Source: CAYMKL01 sp964390805
GTDB taxonomy: Bacteria > Chloroflexota > Anaerolineae > VGOG01
DNA: 63,435 bases
Assembly: GCA_964390805.1 (NCBI GenBank)
Contig: CAYMKL010000025.1
Coordinates: 1-63,435, forward strand
Reading direction: 5' to 3'
Shown: piece after piece, positions 16,837 to 25,891 of the stretch
Position numbering within the stretch: position 1 is the first letter of the stretch
Layout: each line of letters opens with the position of its first letter
Program-made: the position numbers and the translations under genes
Notes under the pieces: generated by a model
The model's input: only the letters and a program-made list of their open reading frames with translations
Databases searched by the model: none
Told to the model about the DNA's origin: nothing

Positions 16837-18996
16837 ATGGCGCACATCGCGCAGTTGATTGACAGACTACACCAGTTTGGCATCAGTACAGGAGATGTCC
16901 TGATCTTTGAGACACCTGTAGAGGACATACCGCAGCCTCCAGCCACAGCCGAACTTCCGTGTGTGTCATTGCGAGGAGCGGAGCGACGAAGCAATCTCCA
17001 GCTTGCGAAGGAGGGGATTGCTTCGCTCCCTACGGTCGCTCGCAATGACATGTCCCGCGAGGGGCCGGAGAATCTAGTTGCAGCTCTGCAAGGACTTGTC
17101 GGGCCCAACGGGACCCTCGTAGTTCCCACCTGCACTCCGGCAGAGGGTTATCCCAAGCCGACTTTTGATCCCGCGCTTTCACCCTCAGAAATGGGCCCGT
17201 TCTCCGAGTTCTTCAGGAAACAGCTCGGCGTCCTGCGTAGTCACAGCCCGACACACTCTGTAGCAGCACGCGGATCCATGGCCGAAGAGATGGTTGCTGG
17301 GCACAGGTCAGCTAGAGGGAGACCTACCCCTTGGGGGGAAGGGTCTTTTGGAAAGGGCAGTCCCTGGGACATGCTCTGCGAGAACAACGCCTGGTGGGTG
17401 CTGGTAGATGCCAATTGGGGAGACACGCCCTTCACTGCCTACGTGCAGGCGCTCTACGCGGAACGCCACAGCGGAATCACCAAGCGAACCCCTTTCCCGC
17501 GCTTTAATGCAGAGGCATTGGGCCACAAGTTGAAAGACCTCGGACTCCTGCACCAGGCAACGTGGAAGGGCCATACCATACTGGCCTTTGAAATGCGCGA
17601 AGCGGTTGACGCTGCCCTCCAGACCCTTGAGGATAGTCCAGAGCAACTGGAACCCGACGAGGAATTTCGCACCTGGGTGGCTAAGGTGGACTACATTAAG
17701 CGAAATGGTTATCTGCAAGCTGGAGTGGCTAAGGCTGTCATCACACCGCCGATACCATGCTTGCGTTGGGAAGGCAAGCAACTTACAGGCGTGTACCGGG
17801 ATCTGTACGCCCGAGTGGCGGTCCTTTCGCACGGACCGCAGCAAATGGCGTTGGTTCTGTGTGATCTGCTCGGTATCTCCGGAGAGCTTGTCAAAGAGAT
17901 CAGGCAGAGAGTGCAGGAGAACATTGGCTTTCCAGCCGAGGCCATCCAGATAGCCTGCACTCACTCCCATTCTACACCTGACACTGCCGGCTCCGGCTAC
18001 GAGGACCCGGCGTATTTGCAGTCCATGGTGGAGAGGATTGTAGGGGCCATTTGCCATGCGGCCACAAACAAACAGCCAGCACGTATCGGGTGGGGACGAG
18101 TGCCCATTCGTGGCTTGGCTCACTCCCGCCGGATGAAAATGACCGACGGCAAGGTTTTCACGACCCGCTACGGCGTGCCATCTACCTGGCGGGTGAATCC
18201 GGAATTGATTGCCAGCCAAGGGCCAATGGATCCAGACCTCACCGTGATCAGAGTCGAGACTTTGGCGGGCGACGTCTTGGCTGCGATCTCCAACTTCGGC
18301 TGCCACGCTAGCGTAGCGTTGATGAGCTCCAATGTCTCGGGCGACTTTCCGGGGGAAGCGATGGCGGCTTTGGAGAGCGCGCTGGGAGAACCGGCTGTGG
18401 TGCTGTTCACAAATGGCGCTGCTGGTGACGTAGACCCCACTTTTGAGATGCCCTTCTGGGGACCCCGGAAGGACAACATGGCTCGTCACCTGGGGCGCAT
18501 TTTTGCTGCACAAGTCTTGGAATGTCTGGAACGGATCGAGGTGGAGGATATAGCAGCCGTTGGAGCCACGCAAGAACTTGTGGATCTACCGCTGCGGCCT
18601 GGTTGGATCCGCTTGCTCGAGACCGAGCAAGAGCGAATGCAGCAGGAGTACTCAAGAGAATGGTCACTGACCTCTACAACGGCCCAGATTCTCCAGGAGC
18701 GAGTGATCCACACTGAGGTTCAAGCCCTGCGCTTGGGCGGATTGATCTTCGTCGGCTTCCCAGGAGAAGTATTCACTGAAATTGGCCTGCAGCTAAAATC
18801 CGAGGTCGAGAACAGGGCAATAGCCGTTGTGGAGTTAGCCAACGACAGCATCGGTTACATCGCCACGCCTGAGGCCTTCGCTGAGGGGGGGTATGAGGTA
18901 GGTCAACATCTGGGATGTCGGGTCACATCCGAAGCCGCAGAGATATTGATGGCGGCAGCCCGAAGAGCCATCAACAAGCTAACAGCGTCAAAGTAA
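16837..18996 (+). CDS. AAC(3)-like acetyltransferase fused to a neutral-ceramidase-like domain
   Basis: A 719-aa two-domain protein. Residues 1-270 resemble aminoglycoside 3-N-acetyltransferases: GPNGTLVVPT, LSPSEMGPFSEFFR, RSHSPTHSVAA and FGKGSPWDML are family landmarks, including the His region used in catalysis. Residues about 285-719 resemble neutral/alkaline ceramidases: AGVAKAVITPP, CTHSHSTPDTAG (metal His pair) and FTNGAAGDVDP. True ceramidases have Ser where this has Asp in GDVDP, so sphingolipid hydrolysis is unlikely. Residues 43-71 are encoded by an inserted palindromic repeat, in frame. A combined acyl-transfer/amidase role on amino sugars is plausible but unproven. Confidence 0.75.
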   Translation: MAHIAQLIDRLHQFGISTGDVLIFETPVEDIPQPPATAELPCVSLRGAERRSNLQLAKEGIASLPTVARNDMSREGPENLVAALQGLVGPNGTLVVPTCTPAEGYPKPTFDPALSPSEMGPFSEFFRKQLGVLRSHSPTHSVAARGSMAEEMVAGHRSARGRPTPWGEGSFGKGSPWDMLCENNAWWVLVDANWGDTPFTAYVQALYAERHSGITKRTPFPRFNAEALGHKLKDLGLLHQATWKGHTILAFEMREAVDAALQTLEDSPEQLEPDEEFRTWVAKVDYIKRNGYLQAGVAKAVITPPIPCLRWEGKQLTGVYRDLYARVAVLSHGPQQMALVLCDLLGISGELVKEIRQRVQENIGFPAEAIQIACTHSHSTPDTAGSGYEDPAYLQSMVERIVGAICHAATNKQPARIGWGRVPIRGLAHSRRMKMTDGKVFTTRYGVPSTWRVNPELIASQGPMDPDLTVIRVETLAGDVLAAISNFGCHASVALMSSNVSGDFPGEAMAALESALGEPAVVLFTNGAAGDVDPTFEMPFWGPRKDNMARHLGRIFAAQVLECLERIEVEDIAAVGATQELVDLPLRPGWIRLLETEQERMQQEYSREWSLTSTTAQILQERVIHTEVQALRLGGLIFVGFPGEVFTEIGLQLKSEVENRAIAVVELANDSIGYIATPEAFAEGGYEVGQHLGCRVTSEAAEILMAAARRAINKLTASK
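16964..17050. repeat. Interspersed palindromic repeat, copy 2, in frame inside a gene (87 bp)
   Basis: TGTCATTGCGAG and CTCGCAATGACA form 12-bp terminal inverted repeats, and the core GCGACGAAGCAATCTCC matches copy 1 at 57-145. The unit is 87 bp, exactly 29 codons, and stays open in the frame of the AAC(3)-ceramidase gene. It falls between the first helix of the acetyltransferase domain and LVAALQGLVGPNG. Confidence 0.9.
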
Positions 18997-19007
18997 TCCA
19001 TCTACAT

Positions 19008-19178
19008 GTCGAGTAGTGAATTGGACTTTGGACAAAGCCCAAGAAACCCGTTTTCTGATAACTTCGCCACCGAAATCTGCCTGAATCAGCTTGTTTCAAG
19101 CAGGCATGGACAGCATTCCGCTGCGAGAAAACGGGTTTCTGGCTGCCGTCGCGATTTTGTCCAAAGTCGAGTAGTGAA
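19008..19178. repeat. Nested inverted repeat flanked by a 13-bp direct repeat
   Basis: The intergenic region is bounded by GTCGAGTAGTGAA at 19008-19020 and 19166-19178. Inside are two perfect arm pairs: ACTTTGGACAAA (19025-19036) with TTTGTCCAAAGT (19156-19167), and AGAAACCCGTTTTCT (19042-19056) with AGAAAACGGGTTTCT (19126-19140). The centre has another small hairpin (TGCCTG...CAGGCA). The layout resembles a miniature element with a target duplication, though the outer arm overlaps the right direct repeat by two bases. Confidence 0.8.
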
Positions 19179-19193
19179 GGGATTGGTGATAGA

Positions 19194-20372
19194 ATGTCAC
19201 TGAGCATGACCAGCAAGGAACGAGTAAAGGCGACACTGGCACACCGCGAGCCCGATCGGGTGCCCGTCGGCGAGATGGGCATTGACTACCCGGTCATCGA
19301 GCAGGTCTTGGGTCACCCAACGTTCTATCGCGCTCACGGCAAGGAACGCATGGCTATGTGGGCCGGCCGCCGTGACGAGGTAGTGCGCAGCCAGAAAGAA
19401 GACCTGGTTGCTCTGGTGCGCGCTCTCGAGTGGGACATTGTACCGGTTTGGCTTACCTACAGCAGCAAAGTGGATTACCGTCCTCAAAGGTTCTTGTCCG
19501 AGGATAAGCTCAAATGGGAAGACGCCGAAGGGAACATCTGGCAGGCCACAACGAAAGGAGGAGACGCCTTGTGTGTCGAGTCTCGCCCGATCACTCCGGC
19601 GGTCCTTGAAGAGATGTTGGCCACCCCGCCCCCGGTTGACGAGTCTCAGTTGGAACTGGTCCGGTATGTGGTCCAGGAGTTGGGCGATACGCACTTCATC
19701 ATCGGGCGGGGTTGGCACGGTCCTTCAACGTGGCTTGATGGTTCATTTCCCCAGCCCGGCGAGGGATTCAACATACCGGTCCATAAGTTCCTGGTAATGA
19801 TCTATGACGATCCAGAATTCGTGCACGCAATGCTACGCGCCTACACCAAGCGGGCCATTGATTACGGAAAGATGTTGATCGCCGCGGGCGTGGACGCGGT
19901 GCAGATCAATGCCGACTACTGCATCAACACTGGCCCCTGGCTATCACCTTCCCACTTCGCCGAGTTTGTCTTGCCCTACATGCAGGAGCACGTGGCTGCC
20001 TTCAAGCAGGAGGGCGTCTTCGTTCTGAAGCACACCGATGGGAACTCGTGGTCCTTGCTCGACATGATGGTTGACACCGGGATAGACGCCCTGCACGGCA
20101 TTCAGCCTAGTGTCGGTATGGACATCAAGCTCTTGAAGGAGCGCGTGGGGGAGCGGATAGCGCTCTTCGGCGCTGTCGAGGGCGATACGCTGATCGAAGG
20201 CACGACGGAAGAGGTAGCGTGCGAAGTGGAGTACTGCCTCAAGTACGGCGCTCCTGGGGGAGGCTTTGTACTTACCACCAGCAATTCCGTGCAGGCAGGC
20301 ACGAAATATGAGAACTACATGACGATGCTGCGGATAGCGCGTGAGAAGGGGGTATATCCCATCGTGCTGTAA
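19194..20372 (+). CDS. Uroporphyrinogen decarboxylase-fold protein (first)
   Basis: A 392-aa protein of the URO-D/MtaA superfamily, starting MSLSMTSKERVKATLAHREPDRVPVGE, the usual URO-D opening. Later landmarks are GVDAVQINADYCIN, FAEFVLPYMQE and VLKHTDGNSW. The corrinoid methyltransferases of this family use HxCGN to hold zinc; here it is HTDGN, so the Cys ligand is missing. It is therefore neither an obvious haem enzyme nor an obvious Zn methyltransferase. Relatives occur in glycan and methoxy-compound loci with unknown reaction. Confidence 0.75.
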   Translation: MSLSMTSKERVKATLAHREPDRVPVGEMGIDYPVIEQVLGHPTFYRAHGKERMAMWAGRRDEVVRSQKEDLVALVRALEWDIVPVWLTYSSKVDYRPQRFLSEDKLKWEDAEGNIWQATTKGGDALCVESRPITPAVLEEMLATPPPVDESQLELVRYVVQELGDTHFIIGRGWHGPSTWLDGSFPQPGEGFNIPVHKFLVMIYDDPEFVHAMLRAYTKRAIDYGKMLIAAGVDAVQINADYCINTGPWLSPSHFAEFVLPYMQEHVAAFKQEGVFVLKHTDGNSWSLLDMMVDTGIDALHGIQPSVGMDIKLLKERVGERIALFGAVEGDTLIEGTTEEVACEVEYCLKYGAPGGGFVLTTSNSVQAGTKYENYMTMLRIAREKGVYPIVL

Positions 20373-20415
20373 TCAAGCACATCGGCCAATAATACTATGC
20401 CCAAGGAGGTCAAGA

Positions 20416-21183
20416 ATGTCTACCGGTACAAAGCGGGTAAAGAAAGACTACGTTCGTATATATCTCGATACGATAGCAAACCACCTCGAACGGATTTACT
20501 CCGAGCAGCGGGACATGATTCGCCGCTGTGCAGAAGTTGTCGCCGATAGGATCGCGGAAGACGGCCTGATTTATGTATTCGGCAGCGGCGGCCATTCAAA
20601 CATGATGGCCGAGGAGATGTTCCACCGGGCGGGAGGGTTCGCGTGTGTGAGCCCAGTTTTTGTTGACAGTATCCGTATTCCTCATGTCCCGCTTGGCGAA
20701 CGAAGCCCAGGAATCATTCCGTATGTTTTCGACTTTTACGAGATCGGCAAAGACGATGTGCTCATCCTGGTCAACGCTTATGGCATCAACCCCGTCACAA
20801 TCGAGACGGCGTTGGAGGCCAAGCGGCGTGGCGTGAAAGTCATCGCTGTGACATCTACGGAATACGCCGGTCGCTTGCCAAAGGGGTTCCGTGGCAGACA
20901 CAAGTCTGGTTTGAATCTGCACGAGTTGTTTGAATTGACGCTCTTCACCTACGTTCCCTACGGTGACGCCATCGTTGAAGTGGACGGCGTTGAAAGTGGC
21001 GTGGGGTCGTATTCAACATTTGCCAACGCCTTCATCTGCAATAGTCTGGTGCTGGAGGCCGCGGCCATGCTAGCCGAGCGCGGTATAGACCCACCTATCA
21101 TCAACAGCATAAATGTCCTTGACGGTGAGAAGAAGAATCAGGTTCTATACAGGAAATACCGTCCACGCATCAGGTGGTTGTGA
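20416..21183 (+). CDS. SIS-domain sugar isomerase-like protein
   Basis: A 255-aa protein with a SIS domain: YVFGSGGHSNMMAEEM is the phosphosugar-binding loop, and VLILVNAYGINPVTIETA with VKVIAVTS is the second half. SIS proteins isomerise, deaminate or cleave phosphosugars such as glucosamine-6-phosphate. No NagB-type deaminase is visible in the locus, so this is a candidate for that step. AAGGAGG at 20403-20409 precedes the ATG at 20416. The frame is open back to 20341, but that would overlap the preceding gene. Confidence 0.8.
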   Translation: MSTGTKRVKKDYVRIYLDTIANHLERIYSEQRDMIRRCAEVVADRIAEDGLIYVFGSGGHSNMMAEEMFHRAGGFACVSPVFVDSIRIPHVPLGERSPGIIPYVFDFYEIGKDDVLILVNAYGINPVTIETALEAKRRGVKVIAVTSTEYAGRLPKGFRGRHKSGLNLHELFELTLFTYVPYGDAIVEVDGVESGVGSYSTFANAFICNSLVLEAAAMLAERGIDPPIINSINVLDGEKKNQVLYRKYRPRIRWL

Positions 21184-21205
21184 GAACGCACCAGGAGAAG
21201 CTATT

Positions 21206-23206
21206 TTGAGCTTAATACTGGACAAGTCCCCAGTTCTTTTCCCTGCCATCCGTCTATACGACGGAGCTGCCTGGGGTCACGCAGCAGATCGTTACGTCCG
21301 TCACGAGTTTAATACTCTTGGCAGCGGGTGGATACGGGTGCATTACGGCTTGAGATGCAAGGGTTTCGAAGGAAACAATTACAGTGATACGGGGATTACG
21401 GCCGAGTCCGTTCGGCAGCAACTGCCGCCCGCTTTCCACCGCAGAAGCGCAGAACTACTTCAACTGGCTCGCCAGTTCGTGCCAGATTACGTACCCATTG
21501 ACTGGCACATTGACTTCAAATCAGGCTACCGATACGGGCTCGTCCACCACAAACAGCTCAAGTATGGCTTTCTCGATGGAGTGGATGCGAAAGTGTCCGC
21601 GGATTTGTCGCGCTGCTATCATCTCGTCGTTCTCGCTTTGGCCTGGCGGGCAACGGGCGTAGAGCGTTATCGTCAAGAGGTTTTAGCTCAGATTCTTGAC
21701 TGGCTCGCATTCAATCCCTTTGAGTACGGCGCCGCATGGCGAGCAAATATGAACGTGGCCATCCGAGCAGCCAACTGGATTGTTGCTTTTTCACTTATTC
21801 GGGGCAGCTTGCGTATCGAATCAAGACAAGACCGGGCATTTCTTGAAGCCTTTCAGAATAGCATGGTAGATCATCGTCGCTACATTGCTGAGAATCTGGA
21901 ATTCCCAGAAGATCATTTCCACCCGAATCATTACGTCGCCAACCTGGCGGGGCTGCTCGTCGTATGTAGCTTTTGTAGTGAATGGGACAGTGAGGCCTTG
22001 GCCTGGTACAACCTGGCTCTGCGTGAATTGAGGATGGAGCTCGACCGGCAGGTATTGGCCGATGGCTTCAGTTATGAATCAGCGACGTCTTATCACGCTC
22101 TGGTGCTTGAAATGATTAGCTACGCCCTCATTTTGGCCGCCCACGCAGAGGGTGAATACCAGCCGGCAGGGGTTCGAAACTGGATCGAAAATGGCCTGGG
22201 GCAAAATCGCATGGGCAAGCTCAGAAAGATGTTCATCGCTCTGCGGGACATCACCCAACCGAATGGGTTGATTCCCCTCGTTGGTGATACGGACGACGGA
22301 CGATTCCTGTACTTGGAGACGCCACACCGCCACAAGCGAGACTGGCGGTTCTTAAGCTGTGTTGGGGCTGCACTGTTTGATGACTCGGTCTTGCTTGCGG
22401 AGATGGCTAGCCCGCAGGATTGGGCGGCTGCCCAGTTGCTTCTCGGTGCACAGCCCTGCGAAGACCAACCAAGCGAATCAAAGAGTGCATCGTATCCCAA
22501 TGTCGGCTTCTACGTCATGAGGGGACCGGGCTTCTACAGCCTGATTTCCTGTGGGCCTATCGGCACCGACGGCAAGGGGGGGCATTGCCACAATGACAAG
22601 CTGTCTCTGACATTGTGCATTGGTGGAAGAGAGATTCTCGTTGATCCGGGCGTCTACGTGTACACGGCCAGCAAGAGATATCGCGACTTGTACCGCTCTG
22701 TTTCTTCTCACAACACAGTTGTTCTGGCCGATCAGGAGCAGAATCGTTTTCTTGACGAATCCCCGTGGTGGGGATGCCACGAAGATACCCGCTGTAAGTG
22801 CATCAAATGGGAGGACTCGCCAGAACGCACTGTGTTTATCGGTCAGCACGAGGGATACCTGCGGCTGGACACGGCAGTCCTGCATCGAAGGCAAATTGCA
22901 TGGCAGAAGCGAGATCGCAAAATGATCATCACAGACGAGATGATCAGACAAGATTCAGCGAAGCCGCCCCCCCCAATGCAATGGACATTTATGCTGCATC
23001 CTGAATGTCGAATCGCAAGCACTGAGGGGCAGATTGCCGTCGTTGAGCGAGGGGGGCTACAGTTGGAGCTTCTGACCTCAAGTGGCCGTTGGCAGGCATC
23101 AACAGGATCCTATTCTCCTTCTTACGGAATCAAGCAGGTTTGCCCCAGATTGACCATCCGTTACCCTGTTGGTGTTGCAGAGAACACAGTCATCATCTCC
23201 TGGTGA
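21206..23206 (+). CDS. Heparinase II/III-family polysaccharide lyase
   Basis: A 666-aa protein. Residues about 50-300 form the (alpha/alpha) toroid domain (DWHIDFKSGYRYG, WRANMNVAIRAANWI, NHYVANLAGLLV, FSYESATSYHALVLEM). The C-terminal beta-sandwich has the signature GGHCHNDKLSLTLCIGGREI, LVDPGVYVYT and YRSVSSHNTVVL. Lyases of this group cleave uronic-acid-linked glycosaminoglycan-like or alginate-like chains by elimination. No signal peptide is obvious, so it may act on imported oligosaccharides. The start is TTG at 21206, eight bases after GGAG; the longer frame from 21113 overlaps the SIS gene. Confidence 0.82.
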   Translation: MSLILDKSPVLFPAIRLYDGAAWGHAADRYVRHEFNTLGSGWIRVHYGLRCKGFEGNNYSDTGITAESVRQQLPPAFHRRSAELLQLARQFVPDYVPIDWHIDFKSGYRYGLVHHKQLKYGFLDGVDAKVSADLSRCYHLVVLALAWRATGVERYRQEVLAQILDWLAFNPFEYGAAWRANMNVAIRAANWIVAFSLIRGSLRIESRQDRAFLEAFQNSMVDHRRYIAENLEFPEDHFHPNHYVANLAGLLVVCSFCSEWDSEALAWYNLALRELRMELDRQVLADGFSYESATSYHALVLEMISYALILAAHAEGEYQPAGVRNWIENGLGQNRMGKLRKMFIALRDITQPNGLIPLVGDTDDGRFLYLETPHRHKRDWRFLSCVGAALFDDSVLLAEMASPQDWAAAQLLLGAQPCEDQPSESKSASYPNVGFYVMRGPGFYSLISCGPIGTDGKGGHCHNDKLSLTLCIGGREILVDPGVYVYTASKRYRDLYRSVSSHNTVVLADQEQNRFLDESPWWGCHEDTRCKCIKWEDSPERTVFIGQHEGYLRLDTAVLHRRQIAWQKRDRKMIITDEMIRQDSAKPPPPMQWTFMLHPECRIASTEGQIAVVERGGLQLELLTSSGRWQASTGSYSPSYGIKQVCPRLTIRYPVGVAENTVIISW

Positions 23207-23232
23207 GTGACAACTATCGGAGGTGGGCGAAG

Positions 23233-24675
23233 TTGGCTAAGTTAGCAGGTCGGATAGTTGACAAACACACTGGTGAGAGGGTCGAAGCCCGCGTACAGGT
23301 GCGCCCCATCGAAGGAAGATTCCTGCATCCGAAAGGGGCCGTTCTGAAAGTTGGCCCTGGGCAACCCTTTTTCTATAGCGATGGTGAGTTTGAGGTGGAA
23401 GTGCCGCGCGGGTCGGCCGGGATCCTCGTCGAGCGCGGGACAGAATACGTGCCGGCCAGGGTGACGGTGGATGTGCCCGCTAGAGGGACGGTGACCGCCG
23501 ACATCGTGATGGAGCGCTGGTGCGATCTCGGAGAGCGCGGCTGGCATCCCGGCAATACCCACATTCATTACGACCAGTTCGAACGGCGGCCCGACGAGCG
23601 GCTGCGCCTGGACCCAAGGGTGAATGATCTTCGTGTCACCGCCATCAGCATCCTCAAGCGTTGGGACCGCCAGTACGCCAGCAACAAGTATCCACCAGGA
23701 GTTCTGACCGAATTCTGCAGTGCTCACCATCATGTGGAATGTGGTGTGGAAAGCCGGCACAACAGTCGGCGGGACTCTCTTGATGAAGGCTACGGCCACA
23801 TCATGCTGCTGAGACTCAAGGAAGTGGTAGAGCCGATCAGTCGCGGATACCTGGTTGACGAAACCGATCCGGATTATCCGCCGCTGTGCTATGCCTGCGA
23901 CGACGCCCATCGTCAGGGCGGCATAGTCATCTGGTGTCACAATGGGCGGGGCATGGAAGCCCCCGTTGCGGCTGCGCTGGGGAAACTGGATGCCTTCAAT
24001 CTGTTCGACCCCTATTGGACAGATGTGGAGTATTTCCTCTGGTACTCCATGCTCAACTGTGGACTGAGACTTCCCGCTTCCACTGGATCGGACTGGTTCT
24101 TGTGCTCGGCCAACCGGGTGTACGCTTACACGGGTTTCGGTTTTGGCTACGAGGATTGGATGAAGGCCTTGCAAGGAGGACGCACTTTCATCACCAATGG
24201 GCCAGCACTCTTCGTGACAGTTGATGATAGCCTGCCTGGAGACACTGTAGTCAGGGAGCCAGGCGAAGAGCTGGCGGTATCAGTGTCTTGGAAGTCCCAC
24301 TACGCTATCCACAGGGTAGACATCGTCTGGAATGGGAAGGTGGCCGCCTTTCAGCGATTCCCCGAAGGGTGCACGGAGGGGGGTTTTAAGACAGCGGTGA
24401 AGGCCCTCTCCGACGGATGGATCGCTGCACGCCTGGGTAGCACATCCAGGGACAGTTTCCTTGAGCCCATCTATGCGCATACGAGCCCAGTCTACGTCAT
24501 GACGGGCACTCGGTCTGAGGAGGGAAGGTTAGCTGCAGCCCGGTTTGACCGTGCCATTGAGCAAGCTTTGGAAGGGGTGAAGCAAACGGGGAGATTCCGG
24601 AACGACAGCCAGCGTCAAGAAGTGCTGAGTCTGTTACGCCGAGGACAGGAAGTCTACAGGAAACTGCTCGACTGA
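23233..24675 (+). CDS. CehA/McbA-family metallohydrolase (PHP-like)
   Basis: A 480-aa protein. The N-terminal 100 residues form a beta-sandwich domain (GRIVDKHTGERVEARVQV). The metal domain follows with GWHPGNTHIHYDQF, CSAHHHVEC, GIVIWCHNGRG and PASTGSDWF. CehA and McbA hydrolyse carbamate esters, but most family members have unknown substrates. TTG at 23233 is chosen because GGAGGTG lies seven bases upstream; a GTG at 23203 overlapping the lyase stop is an alternative. It is unrelated in sequence to the DUF3604 protein but fills a similar PHP role. Confidence 0.75.
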   Translation: MAKLAGRIVDKHTGERVEARVQVRPIEGRFLHPKGAVLKVGPGQPFFYSDGEFEVEVPRGSAGILVERGTEYVPARVTVDVPARGTVTADIVMERWCDLGERGWHPGNTHIHYDQFERRPDERLRLDPRVNDLRVTAISILKRWDRQYASNKYPPGVLTEFCSAHHHVECGVESRHNSRRDSLDEGYGHIMLLRLKEVVEPISRGYLVDETDPDYPPLCYACDDAHRQGGIVIWCHNGRGMEAPVAAALGKLDAFNLFDPYWTDVEYFLWYSMLNCGLRLPASTGSDWFLCSANRVYAYTGFGFGYEDWMKALQGGRTFITNGPALFVTVDDSLPGDTVVREPGEELAVSVSWKSHYAIHRVDIVWNGKVAAFQRFPEGCTEGGFKTAVKALSDGWIAARLGSTSRDSFLEPIYAHTSPVYVMTGTRSEEGRLAAARFDRAIEQALEGVKQTGRFRNDSQRQEVLSLLRRGQEVYRKLLD

Positions 24676-24730
24676 GCTTGGTTGCTGCTAAAGCTGTCGC
24701 GCAAATCGCGGGCGGCGGGAAAGGGAAGCG

Positions 24731-25807
24731 ATGTCAATACCAATAGAGAAACGCATTGAGCGCTACGACGCCTGGAGAAAGCGGGAACCTGTAGAGCGAC
24801 CTATGATAGGGCTTTCCTGGGAGCCAGATGTTCCCCCGCTGCCAGACATGTTAGACCAGCTAGAGCTGGGAAAGGCAATCTCGCCCGACCAGGTCCAGTC
24901 AGAGATGTTCCTCGATTGGATTGAGAGCTGCTACCAGCAGGATTGTCAATTGCAGAGCGATGTGATCCAGACGTTCGCGCCTGCCTTTGGTGTGCCCTGG
25001 GTGGAGGCTATTGCAGGGTGCCCGGTGGTCGCACATCCTGGATCACTGTGGGCGGAACCTTGCCTTGATAGCTACGCCAACCGTCCACGGATCTGCCTTG
25101 ACTTGGACAACCCTTGGCTCCGCAAGTTGATCGAGCTTACCCGCGTCTTGGTCGAGTTTGCTGATGGTCGTTTTCCCGTCACGCTGCCTCTGACGCGAGG
25201 TCCCTTGGATACCTTATCCGCCATGCGCAGCCCGAAGCAGATGTGTCTCGATTTCTATGACAATCCGGATGAGGTGCTAAGAATCCTCGATGAGCTGACG
25301 GATCTGTGGATTGGCATCTGCGAGGCTGTCTTGCCATGGATTCCACCCTTTCACGGCGGCCATTGCACCAGGATGAAGATGTGGGCGCCGGGCCAAGCCG
25401 TCACTCCTCAAAACGACATCTCCTCGGTTGTCTCGGCTAGGATGTACGGGGAATTCGTCTTCCCGTGTGACAAGAGGATCGTGAACAGCTTTCCCTATCA
25501 CTCGTTTCACTTGCACGACACTGAGTACCATCAAATTGACGGCTTGCTAAAGCTAGAGGAGCTTACGGCCATCCAGCTTTTCCTGCAGCCTTCCAGCGGT
25601 GGTCCGCCGCTAGAGACGGCCATGCCGGTAGTAAAGCGAGTGCTAAACAGCAAACCTCTGCTCCTGGGCGTCGAAGACATCGAGACTGCCGAGTGGTGTC
25701 TCAATGAATTGCCTGCTATTGGTCTTTGCTTGATGCTTTCGGCCAAGGATCATGATCCAATTCCAGAAGAACACAAGCTGTGGATGAGAAAGCATTGTTC
25801 CTTTTGA
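24731..25807 (+). CDS. Uroporphyrinogen decarboxylase-fold protein (second)
   Basis: A 358-aa protein of the URO-D superfamily, recognised from its overall pattern (YDNPDEVLRILDELTDLWIGI, MYGEFVFPCDKRIVN) and ending in LPAIGLCLMLSAKDHDPIPEE. It is only distantly similar to the first URO-D-fold protein at 19194. The usual metal loop reads FHLHDTEYHQIDG, which keeps two His but no Cys. Function unknown; its location between a metallohydrolase and a flavin reductase suggests a step in the same catabolic route. Confidence 0.65.
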   Translation: MSIPIEKRIERYDAWRKREPVERPMIGLSWEPDVPPLPDMLDQLELGKAISPDQVQSEMFLDWIESCYQQDCQLQSDVIQTFAPAFGVPWVEAIAGCPVVAHPGSLWAEPCLDSYANRPRICLDLDNPWLRKLIELTRVLVEFADGRFPVTLPLTRGPLDTLSAMRSPKQMCLDFYDNPDEVLRILDELTDLWIGICEAVLPWIPPFHGGHCTRMKMWAPGQAVTPQNDISSVVSARMYGEFVFPCDKRIVNSFPYHSFHLHDTEYHQIDGLLKLEELTAIQLFLQPSSGGPPLETAMPVVKRVLNSKPLLLGVEDIETAEWCLNELPAIGLCLMLSAKDHDPIPEEHKLWMRKHCSF

Positions 25808-25891
25808 GCTAGGTTTGTAGGTGCCAGCGCTGATTTATGGCAATCGGATTCGTGTATTCGGTAGGAAGGGATGCACTGGAGGAACTGGGAG

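Noticed and set aside
16837..18996. Aminoglycoside resistance gene
   Set aside because: The N-terminal domain is AAC(3)-like, but the fusion and glycan locus make antibiotic resistance an unsupported label.
19008..19178. CRISPR or tandem-repeat array
   Set aside because: The repeats are inverted and nested, with only one pair of direct repeats and no spacers of regular length.
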